From assembly GCA_027623615.1 (NCBI GenBank), contig JAQBVH010000092.1, forward strand, positions 1 to 8,698: a stretch of 8,698 nucleotides of DNA, written 5' to 3'. This document shows positions 6,094 to 8,698 of the stretch, in pieces (within the stretch, counting starts at the first letter, position 1; every line of letters begins with the position of its first letter). The notes under the pieces are model-generated. The model searched no databases. It had not been told where the DNA came from and saw only the letters and a program-made list of their open reading frames with translations. The position numbers were made by a program, and so were the translations under genes. This DNA comes from Planctomycetota bacterium. GTDB taxonomy: Bacteria > Planctomycetota > UBA1135 > GCA-002686595.

Positions 6094-6837
6094 ATGCAAG
6101 TCATCCTGATCTCCGCCGCCATCGCCGTCGTCGTGACCTGCGCCCTGCTGCGTTGGTCGCTGTCCACCAGCGTCGTCGTCGAGGACTTCGAGGACGCGAT
6201 CCTCGTGCGCGACGGCCGCGTCGTGCAGGACCTCGGTTCCGGCCGGCGCCGTGTGTGGCGCCGCGGAGACGAGATCAGCAAGGTCGACCTACGTGAGCAG
6301 CAGCTCCTCGTCGGCGGTCAGGAGGTCCTGACGGCGGACGGCGTACCGCTCAAGGTGAGCGTGACCGTGACCTTTCGTCTGCTCGGGGCCCGCGCCCAGC
6401 GCGGCGTCGCGGACTCGAGCAACGCGCTGTGGCTCGCGGCGCCACACGCCCTGCGCAACGCGGCCTGCCAGGTCAGCCTGCAGGAGGTGCTGGACGACCG
6501 CGCCGCCCTCGACGCGCGCATGACCGCAGAGCTGCGCGGGCAGGCGCAGCGCCTGGCGCTGGCCGAGGTGCAGCTCGCCCTCAAGGACCTGATGGTCGGC
6601 GGGGACCTCAAGCGCAGCCTGGCCGACGTGGCCAAGGTCCGCTTCGAGGGCCGGGCGCGCCTCGAGCGCGTCCGCTCCGAGACCGCTGCCTTGCGCGGCC
6701 TGGCCAACGCCGCTCGGCTGCTCGAGGACAACAAGGGGCTGGCGCAGCTCCAGCTCATCCAGACGGCGCAGGCCGTGGCTGCCGGCGAGGGCAACCAGCT
6801 CGTCCTGCACATCGACCCGGACGCCAACGCGAGCTAG
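6094..6837 (+). CDS. SPFH/slipin-like membrane protein of the Rtc operon
   Basis: The protein has 247 residues from the ATG at 6094, chosen because TGAGGAA lies at good spacing and the predicted N-terminus is then a membrane anchor (about residues 2-20, 'QVILISAAIAVVVTCALLRW'). The following part has the SPFH (stomatin/prohibitin/band 7) pattern: a strand-rich core with 'VDLREQQLLVGGQEVLTADGV' (about 64-84) and 'LKVSVTVTFRL', then 'ALRNAACQVSLQEVLDDRAALDARMTAEL', and a long helical, charged C-terminal part (about 140-230) suited to oligomerisation. It resembles slipins, which are found next to rtcB in a number of bacterial Rtc loci. It is the first gene after the sigma-54 promoter, and its stop is 16 bp before rtcB, so it is co-transcribed. 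A role as a membrane scaffold for RNA repair is inference. An upstream in-frame extension to 5797 begins before the predicted transcription start and is not supported. Confidence 0.85.
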   Translation: MQVILISAAIAVVVTCALLRWSLSTSVVVEDFEDAILVRDGRVVQDLGSGRRRVWRRGDEISKVDLREQQLLVGGQEVLTADGVPLKVSVTVTFRLLGARAQRGVADSSNALWLAAPHALRNAACQVSLQEVLDDRAALDARMTAELRGQAQRLALAEVQLALKDLMVGGDLKRSLADVAKVRFEGRARLERVRSETAALRGLANAARLLEDNKGLAQLQLIQTAQAVAAGEGNQLVLHIDPDANAS

Positions 6838-6853
6838 AACCAGGAGGCAATCA

Positions 6854-8077
<1,224 letters not shown>

Positions 8078-8081
8078 TGGC

Positions 8082-8698
8082 GTGATCGAGATCGATGGAC
8101 GACAGGGAGAGGGCGGCGGTCAGGTCCTGCGCACCAGCGTGGGCCTGGCCGCCGCCCTGGGCGTGTCGGTGCGGGTCGACTCGATCCGCGCAGGACGCAA
8201 GCAGCCTGGGTTGCTGCGCCAGCACCTGACGGCCGTCAAGGCGGCCGCGCAGATCAGCGGGGGCCGCCTGGAGGGCGCGCACCTCGGCAGCACGGCCCTC
8301 GAACTGCATCCGGGAACCGTCCAGGCCGGCAGCTATCACTTCGCGATCGGGAGCGCCGGCAGCGCGGTGCTCGTGCTGCAGACCGTCCTGCCGGCCCTGC
8401 TCGTGGCCGACGGGCCGAGTCACCTCGTGCTCGAGGGCGGGACCCACAACCAGTGGGCGCCGCCCTTCGACTTCCTCGAAGCGACCCTGCTGCCGACGCT
8501 CGCGAGGACCGGGGCGCAGGTCGAGGTGAGCCTCGTGCGCGCGGGCTTCTTCCCGGCCGGCGGCGGCGAGATCCAGGTGCAGGTGACCCCCGCTGTGTCG
8601 CCGGCGCGCCTCGTGCTCGAGGAGCGCGGCGCGGCCACCCGGCGCGTCGCTGCGATCCACGCCGCGCACCTGCCGGACACGGTGCCCGAGCGCGAGGG
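8082..8698 (+). CDS. rtcA: RtcA, RNA 3'-terminal phosphate cyclase, 3' end outside the window
   Basis: The frame starts at GTG (8082-8084), 4 bp after the rtcB stop, with AAAGG (8069-8073) as ribosome binding site. It is open for 205 codons to the window edge, so the C-terminal third of the usual roughly 340-residue protein is missing. The N-terminus IEIDGRQGEGGGQVLRTS is diagnostic of RtcA. Further family blocks are RAGRKQPGLLRQHLTAV, the glycine-rich GSAGSAVLVLQTVLPAL, EGGTHNQWAPPFDFLE and FFPAGGGE. The enzyme converts RNA 3'-phosphates to 2',3'-cyclic phosphates through adenylylation of a histidine near the C-terminus, which lies outside the window and cannot be checked. An ATG at 8077 reads ATG-GCG-TGA and is in another frame, so GTG is the start. 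It is presumably co-transcribed with rtcB. Confidence 0.97.
   Translation, partial: MIEIDGRQGEGGGQVLRTSVGLAAALGVSVRVDSIRAGRKQPGLLRQHLTAVKAAAQISGGRLEGAHLGSTALELHPGTVQAGSYHFAIGSAGSAVLVLQTVLPALLVADGPSHLVLEGGTHNQWAPPFDFLEATLLPTLARTGAQVEVSLVRAGFFPAGGGEIQVQVTPAVSPARLVLEERGAATRRVAAIHAAHLPDTVPERE

Overview
The window is a high-GC bacterial chromosome segment with GC-rich third codon positions and mostly short intergenic gaps. The AT-richer patches coincide with probable promoters. Two things hint at a Planctomycetota- or Myxococcota-like organism with a Gram-negative type envelope: the 'LRGLGYVG'-type motifs and Gly/Pro-rich linker of the large membrane protein, and the START-domain lipoprotein. This assignment is weak, because no rRNA or other marker gene is present.

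Left half (1-4075): a leftward gene (1-555, cut by the window edge) encodes a START-like (SRPBCC) lipoprotein. Across a 139-bp gap lies a rightward two-gene unit: a 995-residue M56 (BlaR1/MecR1-type) membrane metallopeptidase (695-3682), then a BlaI/MecI/CopY-type repressor (3683-4075) whose ATG directly follows the peptidase stop codon. A 30-bp near-perfect palindrome (593-622) with two ACA-N2-TGT motifs overlaps the likely promoter and is the best candidate operator. By analogy with BlaR1-BlaI, the peptidase would relieve repression when its external part senses a signal. The external part is unusual. It has no visible penicillin-binding SxxK motif and appears to hold four ExbD/TolR-like modules in two pairs, joined by a repeat-rich linker. 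No beta-lactamase is in view, so signal and target genes are unknown.

Right half (4101-8698): an RNA repair (Rtc) locus. RtcR, a sigma-54 activator with a CARF-like N-terminal domain, is transcribed leftward. Divergently from it run a membrane-anchored SPFH/slipin-like protein, the RNA ligase RtcB, and the RNA 3'-phosphate cyclase RtcA (cut by the window end). A well-formed -24/-12 sigma-54 promoter (5835-5850) lies between the two arms. It predicts a leader of about 233 nt with several strong hairpins, some mutually exclusive. The expected logic is that RtcR detects a damage-related signal and opens the sigma-54 promoter. RtcB then ligates 2',3'-cyclic phosphate or 3'-phosphate ends to 5'-OH ends, RtcA forms 2',3'-cyclic phosphates, and the SPFH protein may tether the process to the membrane.

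The two halves converge at 4075/4101 and share a 10-bp perfect hairpin, probably a bidirectional terminator. No mobile element, CRISPR array, tRNA or rRNA was seen.
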